A stretch of DNA of 64,000 nt from CAZJRQ01 sp964548535 (GTDB taxonomy: Bacteria > Bacillota > Clostridia > Oscillospirales > Ruminococcaceae): positions 1 to 64,000 of the forward strand of contig CAZJRQ010000005.1 in the NCBI GenBank assembly GCA_964548535.1. The letters are read 5' to 3'. Numbering within the stretch: position 1 is the stretch's first letter; every line of letters starts with the position of its first letter. Both the position numbers and the translations under genes were made by a program. The notes below the pieces were generated by a model, which worked only from the letters and a program-made list of their open reading frames with translations, was not told where the DNA came from and ran no database searches. Positions 42,778 through 51,459 of this stretch are shown piece by piece.

Positions 42778-42872
42778 TCATTCTCCTCCTTACCGCATTT
42801 ATAAGGCATACGGAAAAGACGAGGATTTTTTACACAATTATTACGCCAAAGACCGCAGACCCTTGTATTAAT

Positions 42873-42901
42873 ATTGTACTATATTTTTCAATAAATTTCA
42901 A
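42873..42901 (-). promoter_or_regulatory. Promoter of the purine operon
   Basis: On the minus strand TTGAAA (42896-42901) and TACAAT (42873-42878) are 17 bases apart. The start site near 42866 gives a structured leader of about 277 bases before purE. Confidence 0.6.
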
Positions 42902-42977
42902 CACTATTTAATATAAAATTTATATCAATTAAATTTTAATTTATTGTGAATATTAACGAAAAGCCTGTAAAATCTAA

Positions 42978-43229
42978 TTACATACTGAATTTGCTTTTAA
43001 TTAAGCTAGTTAAATCGGTGTTTAGTTCAGTGACAGAGCCTGTAACCATGTTTTGAACTAGCTGCTTCATTTCACCTTTTGATTGAATTTGATGAGTTCT
43101 TGCAATAATATCTTGTTTTTCTCCAGATGATAATTGGGCAAAATGATTCATTGCATCAGGGTTTTGTGATAATGCCATACTTAGACCTAGTGGAAGATCT
43201 TGTCCATTTGAGAAATTTCTTTTATCCAT
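42978..43229 (-). CDS. Conserved hypothetical protein, 83 residues
   Basis: An 83-residue soluble protein. LPLGLSMALSQNPDAMNHFA, LSSGEKQDIIARTHQIQSKG and the all-helical C-terminus look like a short family common in Ruminococcaceae and Lachnospiraceae, with no assigned function; this recognition is by eye. AAAGG nine bases before ATG 43229 decides the start over TTG 43238. It sits before the pur promoter without a clear terminator, so read-through into pur is possible. Confidence 0.7.
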   Translation of the reverse strand: MDKRNFSNGQDLPLGLSMALSQNPDAMNHFAQLSSGEKQDIIARTHQIQSKGEMKQLVQNMVTGSVTELNTDLTSLIKSKFSM

Positions 43230-43260
43230 AATTCTCAACCTTTCTAAAACTTATTTTGAT

Positions 43261-43274
43261 ATTTCCCGGGAAAT
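43261..43274. repeat. Perfect 14-base palindrome ATTTCCCGGGAAAT
   Basis: A GC-centred palindrome in otherwise AT-rich DNA, 32 bases before the hypothetical gene and about 70 before the ksgA promoter. It looks like an operator or a small hairpin of the minus-strand leader. Confidence 0.5.
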
Positions 43275-43345
43275 TATTGTGTAATAATATTTTCCCCAAT
43301 TTTACCTAAATAATTCCTAAGTAAAATATTAATAATTTGTAACGG

Positions 43346-43374
43346 TTGACAAGATTAGTTCATCATGTTAAAAT
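43346..43374 (+). promoter_or_regulatory. Promoter of ksgA
   Basis: TTGACA (43346-43351) and TAAAAT (43369-43374) are 17 bases apart, 54 bases before the start. Confidence 0.7.
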
Positions 43375-43428
43375 AAAAAAAGAAATTTTATGCAAAATTT
43401 TGTTGTAATCGAAAGGAAATAATATATT

Positions 43429-44289
43429 GTGGAAAATCTTTCAAATATAAGTGTGATCAAAGAAGTTTTAGAGCGGCACAACTTTACATTCTCAAAGGCG
43501 TTGGGGCAGAATTTTCTCGTAAATCCGACTGTTTGTCCTAAAATCGCTGAAATGGGTAATGCCCAAAAAGGCTTCGGTGTGATCGAAATAGGTACAGGAA
43601 TAGGTGTTTTAACAAACGAATTAGCAAAGCGTGCTGATAAAGTTGTAGCAATTGAAATTGACGACCGACTTATTCCAGTTTTAGAAGAAACGCTAGCAGA
43701 ATATGACAATGTCAAAATAATTAATGAAGATGTCATGAAGGTTGATCTTCATAAATTGATTGAAGAAGAATTTGACGGCATGGAGGTCGCAGTTTGTGCA
43801 AATCTACCTTATTATATAACGTCACCTATTATAATGATGTTGATGGAGGAAAGACTTCCGATTACTTCAATTACAGTAATGGTTCAAAAAGAGGCTGGGT
43901 CAAGACTTTGTGCTGAAATGGGTACACGAGATATGGGCGCAGTTACAGTTGCAATTAATTATTTTTCTGAACCTAAAATATTATTTAATGTGACAAGGGG
44001 AAGTTTTATGCCTGCTCCTAACGTTGATAGCTGTGTAGTTAGATTTGATATAAAAAAAGAAACTCCTAAGGGTGTAAGTGATGAAAAATTCTTTTTTAAG
44101 GTTGCTAGAGGGGCTTTTTCGCAAAGAAGAAAAACTTTGGCAAATTCTGTTTCATCATCTTTGGGGATAGAAAAGGGGGTAGTGATTGAGGCGATAAATT
44201 CGGCTGATTTAGATCCGAATGTGCGTCCTGAAAAACTGACAATCGAGCAAATGATTTCATTTGTTCAAAAACTAAAAGATAAAACTTAG
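43429..44289 (+). CDS. rsmA: 16S rRNA (adenine1518/1519-N6) dimethyltransferase
   Basis: A 286-residue KsgA-type methyltransferase. FTFSKALGQNFLVNP is the N-terminal signature, IEIGTGIGVLTNELAKR and KVVAIEIDDRLIPVLEET bind SAM, and NLPYYITSPIIMML is the catalytic NLPY motif. It dimethylates two adjacent adenines in helix 45 of 16S rRNA late in 30S assembly. The start is GTG after AAAGGA at about eleven bases. Confidence 0.96.
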   Translation: MENLSNISVIKEVLERHNFTFSKALGQNFLVNPTVCPKIAEMGNAQKGFGVIEIGTGIGVLTNELAKRADKVVAIEIDDRLIPVLEETLAEYDNVKIINEDVMKVDLHKLIEEEFDGMEVAVCANLPYYITSPIIMMLMEERLPITSITVMVQKEAGSRLCAEMGTRDMGAVTVAINYFSEPKILFNVTRGSFMPAPNVDSCVVRFDIKKETPKGVSDEKFFFKVARGAFSQRRKTLANSVSSSLGIEKGVVIEAINSADLDPNVRPEKLTIEQMISFVQKLKDKT

Positions 44290-44355
44290 ATTTTCTTGAA
44301 TTTTGTCTAAAACTAAAGATTTTAGAACATATTTATTTATTGTTTTCCTCAGAAT

Positions 44356-44388
44356 TTGACATTTTACTTGCGATATTTTTGCTATGAT
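44356..44388 (+). promoter_or_regulatory. spoIIE promoter with a 21-base spacer and 0A-like boxes
   Basis: TTGACA (44356-44361) and TATGAT (44383-44388) are 21 bases apart. Bacillus spoIIE and spoIIG, activated by Spo0A-P, have the same long spacing. TTTGACA over the -35 and TGTCTAA at 44304-44310 each differ from the Spo0A box (TGTCGAA) by one base. Confidence 0.5.
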
Positions 44389-44431
44389 ACTTGTATTGAG
44401 TTTTTGTAAAAATAGAGGAAGTGGTGATTTT

Positions 44432-46717
44432 ATGTCAAAGGTCAGAGGAATGGTACATTCGATAGAAAAAAATCAAACTCATAGCGTTTTGGTTTGGATT
44501 TTGGTGGCAGTTGCTGCGTTTGTAGTTTCGATGGGTAAAATTATGGGGTATCCATCTCCTGTTAATGTTGCTTTTGCGGTTGTTTCAGGGGTAAATATAA
44601 TTCCTGCTTTTATTGGTTCAGTTGTCAGTTATGTTGTGTTTGGAAATGTTGAGGCTGGGCTAATTAATTTATGTTCAATACTTGTGATTGCTGGTATAAG
44701 ACTTGCTGTAATGCAGGATGATCATAAAGATAACCCTATATTCTTAACGTTGCTGACAACTGGCACAATGACATTGTTTGGTTTTGTAATGTCTGTTGCC
44801 GTTCATTCGGATAAATATACATCAACTTTAAGATTAGTTACTGCACTTATTGGTGGATGTTTGGTTTTTGTAGTAAAGTCTATTCAGCAGAATCAAAAGT
44901 GTAATGGAGTATTTGAACTAAGTGGTATAAATGGCGTATTTGTTTCTATTTTGTACATAATGGTAGTGTCGACACTTGCGGGGTGTCCTATTCCTTTTAT
45001 AAACCTTGGCAGAGTTTTCGGCGTGTTTGTAATGCTTGCGGCTGTGAGAAAATACAAAACAGCTGGAGGAGCTGTCGTTGGAGCATTGACAACTTGTGGA
45101 ATTTTGCTTTGCAATCCAGTACTTGCTAAAAACACACTTTTGTTGGCGACTTCAGGTTTAATCTGCGGAGCGTTTATGCAATTTGGTGTTTTAGTATCAG
45201 TTTTGATTTTTATCGGCAGTTCTATTTTAAGTTTAGTTGCAATTGGAGTTAATGGTGACACTTTCTATATGTTTGCAGATATTTTAGCTGGCTCAATAAT
45301 TTTTTTGGCTTGTCCGACTTCATTTATAAAAAAAACCACTGCTAAGTTTTTAGGTGTCAAAAATTCGGTTGATTTGGTAGGACAAACTGCATCATCAAGA
45401 CTAAATTATGCATCTAAAACTCTGGGGGATATACGAGGTCAAATTTCGTTGGTTTCATCAGCCATTGATAGAAAAATGACAAATACTGATTTAAAAGTGC
45501 AGACTTGCGTTGCAGTATGTAATAATTGTGATATGTTCGGTATATGCTGGAAAAAATCAAGTGATAATACAAAAATCTCCTTTGAAAACCTTGAGAAAAT
45601 AGTGATGAAATATAATGGGGTAAGCGTATCAGATATTGAAAATGAAATACCGCTTTGCTGTAAATCTCAACAGCTGATTGAGGCTTTCAACGAATTTTAT
45701 AAGAATATGCTTGAAGAAAAAGCAGATAATATAAAGATTAAAGAAATGCGTGAATTAGTTACAGAACAGCTTTCGTCAATGGAAGAAATCCTATGTGATT
45801 TGTCATATAGGGTTGGACAAGTTAGAGCTATTGATTCGTCATTATCCGTTCAAGTTCGTGATTATTTTTCACAGTTGGGTTATCCTAATGCTAAAGCATG
45901 TGTTTATATTGATGAGAATAATTCTCAACGTGTTGAGGTTTATTTAACTGCAGAATATAAAGGTGACAAACTTAAAGTAGCAATGGGAATAAGTTCACTT
46001 GCTGAATGTGATTTTGACCTGCCTGTTATAACTCAGATTGATAATGTATGCAAATTGGCATTCACAGAGTTGCCAGATTTTTCAGTAGATATCGGCACAT
46101 TTCAAGCTTCTTGCAAGGATAATGAATATTCTGGCGATACTTTAGAAACATTAGATCTTACTACCTCTGAAAAATACATAGTACTGTCCGATGGAATGGG
46201 TACAGGAAAACGTGCAAAGCTTGATTCTATGTTTGCAGTAAACCTAGCTTGCAGATTATTAAAAGCCGGAATTTCAATGTCTACGGCGCATAGATTGATT
46301 AATTCAATTTTGCGTGTTAAAGGCTGGGAAGAGTCATTCGCAACTTTGGATATCATGAAAATTGATTTGTGCGGAGGAAGTGCAGAATTTTTAAAAGCAG
46401 GTGCATCACCAGCGTATTTATTTCGCGACGGTTCATTAAAGTCGATTGGCGGGCAGTCGTTTCCAGTAGGAATTTTATCAGATTGTGATGCTGATATTAC
46501 TAAATGCAAATTGTTTTATGGAGATATAATTATTCTTTCCTCAGACGGAGTAGAGGAGCAGGTTGTTAGACAAATTTCTAATATAGTCAAAAACGGAACA
46601 GTCAAAACACAGGATATTGCTCAAAAATTAGGAGAAATTGCAATGGGGAAAAATGGTGATAAAAATAGGGATGATATTTCAATTGCAATAATGTACATAG
46701 ATGAAAGATTGAAATAG
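44432..46717 (+). CDS. spoIIE: Stage II sporulation protein E, PP2C phosphatase
   Basis: A 761-residue protein. About ten transmembrane helices fill residues 15-290 (VLVWILVAVAAFVVSMGKIM through FADILAGSIIFLACP). A central Cys-rich linker region holds CVAVCNNCDMFGICWKK. The C-terminal PP2C domain has VLSDGMGTGKRAKLDS, ASPAYLFRDGS and IILSSDGVEEQ, the Mg-binding aspartates. SpoIIE dephosphorylates SpoIIAA at the polar septum to free sigma-F in the forespore. ATG 44432 after AAGTGGTG is preferred over the upstream start. Confidence 0.95.
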   Translation: MSKVRGMVHSIEKNQTHSVLVWILVAVAAFVVSMGKIMGYPSPVNVAFAVVSGVNIIPAFIGSVVSYVVFGNVEAGLINLCSILVIAGIRLAVMQDDHKDNPIFLTLLTTGTMTLFGFVMSVAVHSDKYTSTLRLVTALIGGCLVFVVKSIQQNQKCNGVFELSGINGVFVSILYIMVVSTLAGCPIPFINLGRVFGVFVMLAAVRKYKTAGGAVVGALTTCGILLCNPVLAKNTLLLATSGLICGAFMQFGVLVSVLIFIGSSILSLVAIGVNGDTFYMFADILAGSIIFLACPTSFIKKTTAKFLGVKNSVDLVGQTASSRLNYASKTLGDIRGQISLVSSAIDRKMTNTDLKVQTCVAVCNNCDMFGICWKKSSDNTKISFENLEKIVMKYNGVSVSDIENEIPLCCKSQQLIEAFNEFYKNMLEEKADNIKIKEMRELVTEQLSSMEEILCDLSYRVGQVRAIDSSLSVQVRDYFSQLGYPNAKACVYIDENNSQRVEVYLTAEYKGDKLKVAMGISSLAECDFDLPVITQIDNVCKLAFTELPDFSVDIGTFQASCKDNEYSGDTLETLDLTTSEKYIVLSDGMGTGKRAKLDSMFAVNLACRLLKAGISMSTAHRLINSILRVKGWEESFATLDIMKIDLCGGSAEFLKAGASPAYLFRDGSLKSIGGQSFPVGILSDCDADITKCKLFYGDIIILSSDGVEEQVVRQISNIVKNGTVKTQDIAQKLGEIAMGKNGDKNRDDISIAIMYIDERLK

Positions 46718-46821
46718 ATTTCTTTTTACTTTAGTTTTTCGTGGTATTGACATACTGTTGTTAAAATGCACAAGTTAATCGGTTGCAAACTGTGTAAAAC
46801 TGAAAAAAACTACAAAAACTA

Positions 46822-46850
46822 TTGCAAAATTACTAAAAAAGGTGTAGAAT
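46822..46850 (+). promoter_or_regulatory. Promoter of the glycogen operon
   Basis: TTGCAA (46822-46827) and TAGAAT (46845-46850) are 17 bases apart, 64 bases before the glgB start. Confidence 0.6.
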
Positions 46851-46913
46851 ATATGTATACGATAATAAAGATATTTGAATTTGTATATATTCACAGTAGG
46901 GAGGGATAACATA

Positions 46914-48932
46914 GTGGGAAAAATACCTAAAATGTATGAGCTGCCACTTCATCTGTTTCATCAAGGCACTAATTTGATGACATATGACTTTTTAGGATGT
47001 CATAAGGGTGAGCGAAATGGCGTTTCTGGATATTATTTTCGAGTCTGGGCAGCAAAAGCTAAAGCGATTTCGGTAGTTGGCGAGTTCAATGATTGGAATG
47101 CACAAGCTAACAAAATGGAAATGATAGCCGATTCAGAAGTTTGGGAAGCTTTTGTTACAAATATTAACCAGCTTGACACTTATAAATATTATGTCACTGG
47201 GTGTGATGGTAAAACTAGGTTAAAAGCTGATCCTTATGGAAGGTTTATGGAGTTGACTCCTGGAACCGCTACTAGAGTTTATGACGATATTGATGCGTTT
47301 GAATGGTCTGATAAAAAGTGGATGAAGGACAAGTCTAAAAAGGATATATATAATTCTCCTATGAATATTTACGAGGTTCATCTTAATTCATGGAAAGATT
47401 CACCTAATGGGGAATGTTATAATTATGTTAAATTTGCAGAGGAAATAATTCCATATTTAAAGGGAATGGGATACACTCATATTGAATTTATGCCGCTTGC
47501 TGAGTATCCATTTGACGGTTCTTGGGGTTATCAGGAGATTGGATATTATGCACCGACTTCTAGATTTGGAACACCAATCGAATTTATGAAGATGATAGAC
47601 CTTTTCCACTTGGCAGATATTTCTGTAATTCTTGATTGGGTTCCTGCACATTTTCCAAAGGACGAGGCAGGACTATATGAGTTTGACGGCAGTTCTGCTT
47701 ATGAGTATGCTGATCCTAAAAAGAGTGAGCATTTATCTTGGGGAACTAGAGTTTTTGATTACGGCAGGGGAGAGGTTAAATCTTTTCTTTACTCAAATGC
47801 TTTATACTGGATAGAGAAATTTCATATTGACGGTTTACGAGTTGATGCCGTAGCATCAATGCTGTATTTGGATTATGATAGACGTGACGGAGAGTGGTCA
47901 CCGAATGTTTTCGGCGGTCATGAAAATCTTGAGGCTATAGAATTTTTTAAGAAACTTAATGAGGCAGTATTTGAGCGAAATCCTAATACTTTAATGATTG
48001 CTGAAGAATCTACTTCTTGGCCTATGGTTACAAAGCCAACATCTGACGGTGGTTTGGGATTCAACTTTAAATGGAATATGGGTTGGATGAATGACATGCT
48101 TAAATATATGTCACTTGATCCAATTCATAGAGCGTTTAATCATGATATGCTTACATTTTCATTTTTCTATGCTTTTTCTGAAAATTATATTTTGCCGATT
48201 TCACATGATGAAGTTGTTCATGGAAAAGCATCATTGGTAAATAAAATGTTTGGTGCTGATATTGATCAGAAATTTGCGCAGTCAAAGTTGTTCATGGCAT
48301 ATATGATGGCTCATCCAGGTAAAAAACTGTTATTTATGGGTTCTGAATTTGCTCAGTTTAGAGAGTGGGATTATCAAGGTAGTTTAGAATGGTTTATGAT
48401 TGAGGAATATGAGAATCATAGAAGTTATCATAAATACATTAAAAACTTAAATAAATTTTATCTGGAAAATTCGCAGCTATGGGAACGAGATTTTTCGTGG
48501 GACGGCTTTAGCTGGATTTCTAATGACGATTACCGGCAAAGCGTTATAATATTTAGAAGATTCAATAAAAAGGGCGATGAAGTTATAGTAGTTTGTAATT
48601 TTGTGCCAGTTGAAAGAACATCATATTGTTTTGGCGTTCCATATAAAGGCACATATACTGAAGTTTTCAATTCGACCTCAAGTGATGGCAGTGCGATTAC
48701 TAATGGCTCAACAAAGTCGAAACCTGTCGAAATGCACGGCTTTGATAATTCGATTTGTATTGATATTCCAGCTTTCTCTGTAATGTATTTTACTGTTAAA
48801 AAGACTGTGGAGCGGAAAAAATCAGCGCAAAATAAGGCGTCGAAATTGAGTGAGAAGAGCAGTAAGAATTCTGCGAAAGCTGATAAAAGTAAAGTTAATA
48901 CAAAAAGCAAGAAAACAAAAGCACAGCTTTAA
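46914..48932 (+). CDS. glgB: 1,4-alpha-glucan branching enzyme
   Basis: A 672-residue GH13 enzyme. CBM48 domain (YFRVWAAKAKAISVVGEFND), then the catalytic barrel with MNIYEVHLNSW, YTHIEFMPLAEYPFDGSWGYQ, DWVPAHFPKD, the nucleophile region FHIDGLRVDAVASMLYLD, the acid MIAEEST and ILPISHDEVVHGK. It makes alpha-1,6 branches in glycogen. The final 45 residues are a Lys/Ser tail of low complexity, absent from typical GlgB. GTG 46914 after AGGGAGGGA is the best start. First in the glgBCDA operon. Confidence 0.95.
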   Translation: MGKIPKMYELPLHLFHQGTNLMTYDFLGCHKGERNGVSGYYFRVWAAKAKAISVVGEFNDWNAQANKMEMIADSEVWEAFVTNINQLDTYKYYVTGCDGKTRLKADPYGRFMELTPGTATRVYDDIDAFEWSDKKWMKDKSKKDIYNSPMNIYEVHLNSWKDSPNGECYNYVKFAEEIIPYLKGMGYTHIEFMPLAEYPFDGSWGYQEIGYYAPTSRFGTPIEFMKMIDLFHLADISVILDWVPAHFPKDEAGLYEFDGSSAYEYADPKKSEHLSWGTRVFDYGRGEVKSFLYSNALYWIEKFHIDGLRVDAVASMLYLDYDRRDGEWSPNVFGGHENLEAIEFFKKLNEAVFERNPNTLMIAEESTSWPMVTKPTSDGGLGFNFKWNMGWMNDMLKYMSLDPIHRAFNHDMLTFSFFYAFSENYILPISHDEVVHGKASLVNKMFGADIDQKFAQSKLFMAYMMAHPGKKLLFMGSEFAQFREWDYQGSLEWFMIEEYENHRSYHKYIKNLNKFYLENSQLWERDFSWDGFSWISNDDYRQSVIIFRRFNKKGDEVIVVCNFVPVERTSYCFGVPYKGTYTEVFNSTSSDGSAITNGSTKSKPVEMHGFDNSICIDIPAFSVMYFTVKKTVERKKSAQNKASKLSEKSSKNSAKADKSKVNTKSKKTKAQL

Positions 48933-48978
48933 TAGCTGAAAAAAATATTGACAAATTTTAAAATGGTGGGTGAAGTTT

Positions 48979-50181
48979 ATGTTCAACAAAAAAGAATGTG
49001 TTGCTATGCTATTGGCAGGTGGTCAAGGAAGTAGACTTTATACTTTGACACAAACAGTTGCAAAACCAGCAGTTCCGTTCGGAGCAAAATATCGTATAAT
49101 AGATTTTCCATTATCTAACTGCATAAATTCAGGAATTGATACAGTTGGAGTTCTAACACAATATCAGCCCTTATTGCTTAATGAATATATTGGAAATGGA
49201 CAGCCATGGGACTTAGATAGACTTAATGGCGGAGTAAACATTCTTCCACCATATCAAAAAGCATCTGGTGCTGATTGGTATTCTGGAACTGCAAATGCAA
49301 TTTACCAAAACATCGCATTTGTTGATAGATATTCTCCAGAGTATGTTGTTATTCTATCAGGAGATCACATCTATAAAATGGATTATAGTAAAATGCTTGC
49401 TTATCATAAGAAAAAAAATGCTGATGCTACAATAGCAGTGCTTGATGTATCTCTTGAAGAAGCATCACGTTTCGGAATTATGATTACTGATGAAGATGAT
49501 AATATTATTGATTTTGAGGAAAAGCCAAAGAATCCAAGATCAACTCTTGCTTCAATGGGCATTTATATTTTCACTTGGTCAAAATTAAAAGCATATTTAA
49601 TTGCTAATGAAAATGATTCAACAGCTAGTAAAGACTTTGGACAGAATATTATACCTGACATGAGGGCGGCAGGTGAAAAGCTTGTAGCATATAGATTTGA
49701 TGGTTATTGGAAAGATGTAGGAACAATCGATTCATTGTGGGAAGCTAATATGGATCTGATTAATCCTAATATTCCAATCGATCTTTATGATCCAGCTTGG
49801 AAAATTTATTCAAGAAACCCTGTTTTGCCACCTCAGCAGATTGGTGATAAGGCTTCTGTTCAGAACTCAATGGTGACTGAAGGCTGCTACATTAATGGAC
49901 TAGTTGAATCATCAATGATATCAGAGGGTGTTGTGATTGAAGAGGGAGCAGAGGTTGTAAATTCAATTTTAATGCCTGGATGTGTTATTAAAAAAGGCGC
50001 AAAAGTAGACTACTCAATTGTTGGTGAAAATGCAGTAGTAGGCGATAATGCCCATGTTGGTGCTAAGCCAGAAGAAATTGATGATAAAGATACATGGGGT
50101 ATTGCAGTAATTGGTCATAATATCAATGTTTCGAATAATGCTGCAGTTGCTCCAAAGGCAATTGTTTCGGCTAATGTTTAG
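48979..50181 (+). CDS. glgC: Glucose-1-phosphate adenylyltransferase, catalytic subunit
   Basis: A 400-residue ADP-glucose pyrophosphorylase. MLLAGGQGSRLYTLTQTVAK is the nucleotide loop, PAVPFGAKYRIIDFPLSNCI and YQNIAFVDRY follow, VILSGDHIYKMDY has the catalytic Asp, and FEEKPKNPRS and YRFDGYWKDVGTI bind glucose-1-phosphate. The C-terminal left-handed beta helix (residues about 290-385) carries hexapeptide repeats. It supplies ADP-glucose for glycogen. ATG 48979 after GGTGGG is chosen. Confidence 0.95.
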   Translation: MFNKKECVAMLLAGGQGSRLYTLTQTVAKPAVPFGAKYRIIDFPLSNCINSGIDTVGVLTQYQPLLLNEYIGNGQPWDLDRLNGGVNILPPYQKASGADWYSGTANAIYQNIAFVDRYSPEYVVILSGDHIYKMDYSKMLAYHKKKNADATIAVLDVSLEEASRFGIMITDEDDNIIDFEEKPKNPRSTLASMGIYIFTWSKLKAYLIANENDSTASKDFGQNIIPDMRAAGEKLVAYRFDGYWKDVGTIDSLWEANMDLINPNIPIDLYDPAWKIYSRNPVLPPQQIGDKASVQNSMVTEGCYINGLVESSMISEGVVIEEGAEVVNSILMPGCVIKKGAKVDYSIVGENAVVGDNAHVGAKPEEIDDKDTWGIAVIGHNINVSNNAAVAPKAIVSANV

Positions 50182-50198
50182 GAAAGGAAGTGGATAAT

Positions 50199-51329
50199 AT
50201 GGCACTAAATATGAGTAAAGTTCTTGGATTGGTATTTGCAAATATGCACGATACATCTTTGGGTGATTTGACAAAAAATAGAACAATGGGTTCTGTTCTT
50301 TTCGGAGGCAGATATCGTCTGATAGATTTTCCGCTTTCTAATATGGTAAACAGTGGTATTACAGAAGTTGGAGTTATTACAAAAGCTAATTATCAGTCTT
50401 TGCTAGACCATTTAGGTTCAGGCAGAGAGTGGGATCTTTCAAGAAAAAAAGGTGGTTTGCATATCCTTCCTCCTTTCGGAAATGTTGATAGCAAGCTGTA
50501 TAGAGGTCGAATTGATGCACTTTATGGAGCAATGAATTTTATTAAGCATTCATTGGCTGATTATGTAGTAATGTCTGATTGTGATGTTGTAACTAATATG
50601 GATTATAAGCCAATTGTTTTAAGTCATGTTGAGAGTGGTGCTGATATTACAATAATTACTCATACAGGTCCTATTACATCTGATGAGAGCAAGCAGTCAA
50701 CAGTGCTTAATATTGATGAAGATAGGCGAGTAAGATCAGTATTGCTTAATCCTGATATTAGCGGAACTTGTACTACAAGCTTGAATATGCTTGTTATGGG
50801 AAGACAGTTCTTAATTGATATGATTTCTGATTCAATTGCTAGAGGAAGTGTTGATTTTGCAAGAGATATTCTTCAGGCAAAATGTAATGAGCTTTGCATT
50901 AAGAGCTATGATTATTCGAATTATTTTAATAAAATTACAAGTGTTTCATCATATTTCAATGCGAATCAGGAATTGCTAGATATTGAAAACGCTAGAAAGT
51001 TATTTTATCTATCAAGAAAGTCAATCTACACAAAAATTAGTAATAATGCACCTGCAAAGTATGATTTGGATTCTAATGTTAAAAATTCATTAATTGCTGA
51101 CGGATGCGTAATTGAAGGTGAAGTTGAAAATTCAATTTTGTTCCGTGGAGTTAAGGTTGGTAAGGGTGCAAAGATTAAAAATTCAATCTTAATGCAGGGA
51201 ACAGTTGTAGGAGATAAATCAGAAGTTACGTACGTTATTACTGATAAGAATGTAAATATCTGCGATAATCATATTCTAACAAGCACACCAACTTATCCAA
51301 TGTATGTGGGAAAAAATGCTACAGTATAA
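50199..51329 (+). CDS. glgD: GlgD, regulatory paralogue of glucose-1-phosphate adenylyltransferase
   Basis: A 376-residue GlgC paralogue. It lacks the LAGGxGSRL nucleotide loop; the start reads LGLVFANMHDTSLGDLTKNR instead. The scaffold is kept: RYRLIDFPLSNMVNSGI, GRIDALYGAMNFI, VMSDCDVV and the C-terminal beta-helix repeats (NSLIADGCVIEGEVENSILF). In Firmicutes, GlgD joins GlgC in a heterotetramer with raised activity. It follows glgC by 17 bases. ATG 50199 is eight bases after AAAGGAAG. Confidence 0.92.
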   Translation: MALNMSKVLGLVFANMHDTSLGDLTKNRTMGSVLFGGRYRLIDFPLSNMVNSGITEVGVITKANYQSLLDHLGSGREWDLSRKKGGLHILPPFGNVDSKLYRGRIDALYGAMNFIKHSLADYVVMSDCDVVTNMDYKPIVLSHVESGADITIITHTGPITSDESKQSTVLNIDEDRRVRSVLLNPDISGTCTTSLNMLVMGRQFLIDMISDSIARGSVDFARDILQAKCNELCIKSYDYSNYFNKITSVSSYFNANQELLDIENARKLFYLSRKSIYTKISNNAPAKYDLDSNVKNSLIADGCVIEGEVENSILFRGVKVGKGAKIKNSILMQGTVVGDKSEVTYVITDKNVNICDNHILTSTPTYPMYVGKNATV

Positions 51330-51459
51330 GTTTAAGATAAATTATAAATTCAAAGCAAAAGTTTTACTAGTTCATGTTTAATTTCATTATGCTTTGTATG
51401 AATTTGGGCATGGATATAAACACAAAAATATATATTTTATTTGGAAAGAGGGTATTAGT

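Noticed and set aside
42590..42866. Known purine, PRPP or ppGpp riboswitch upstream of purE
   Set aside because: The conserved cores of those classes could not be recognised; only the leader ORF and terminator are clear.
46748..46769. TTGACA with a nearby TAAAAT before glgB
   Set aside because: The spacing is only about nine bases; the pair at 46822-46850 fits much better.
50199..51329. glgD as a redundant second glgC
   Set aside because: It lacks the nucleotide-binding loop and fits the non-catalytic GlgD family that partners GlgC.
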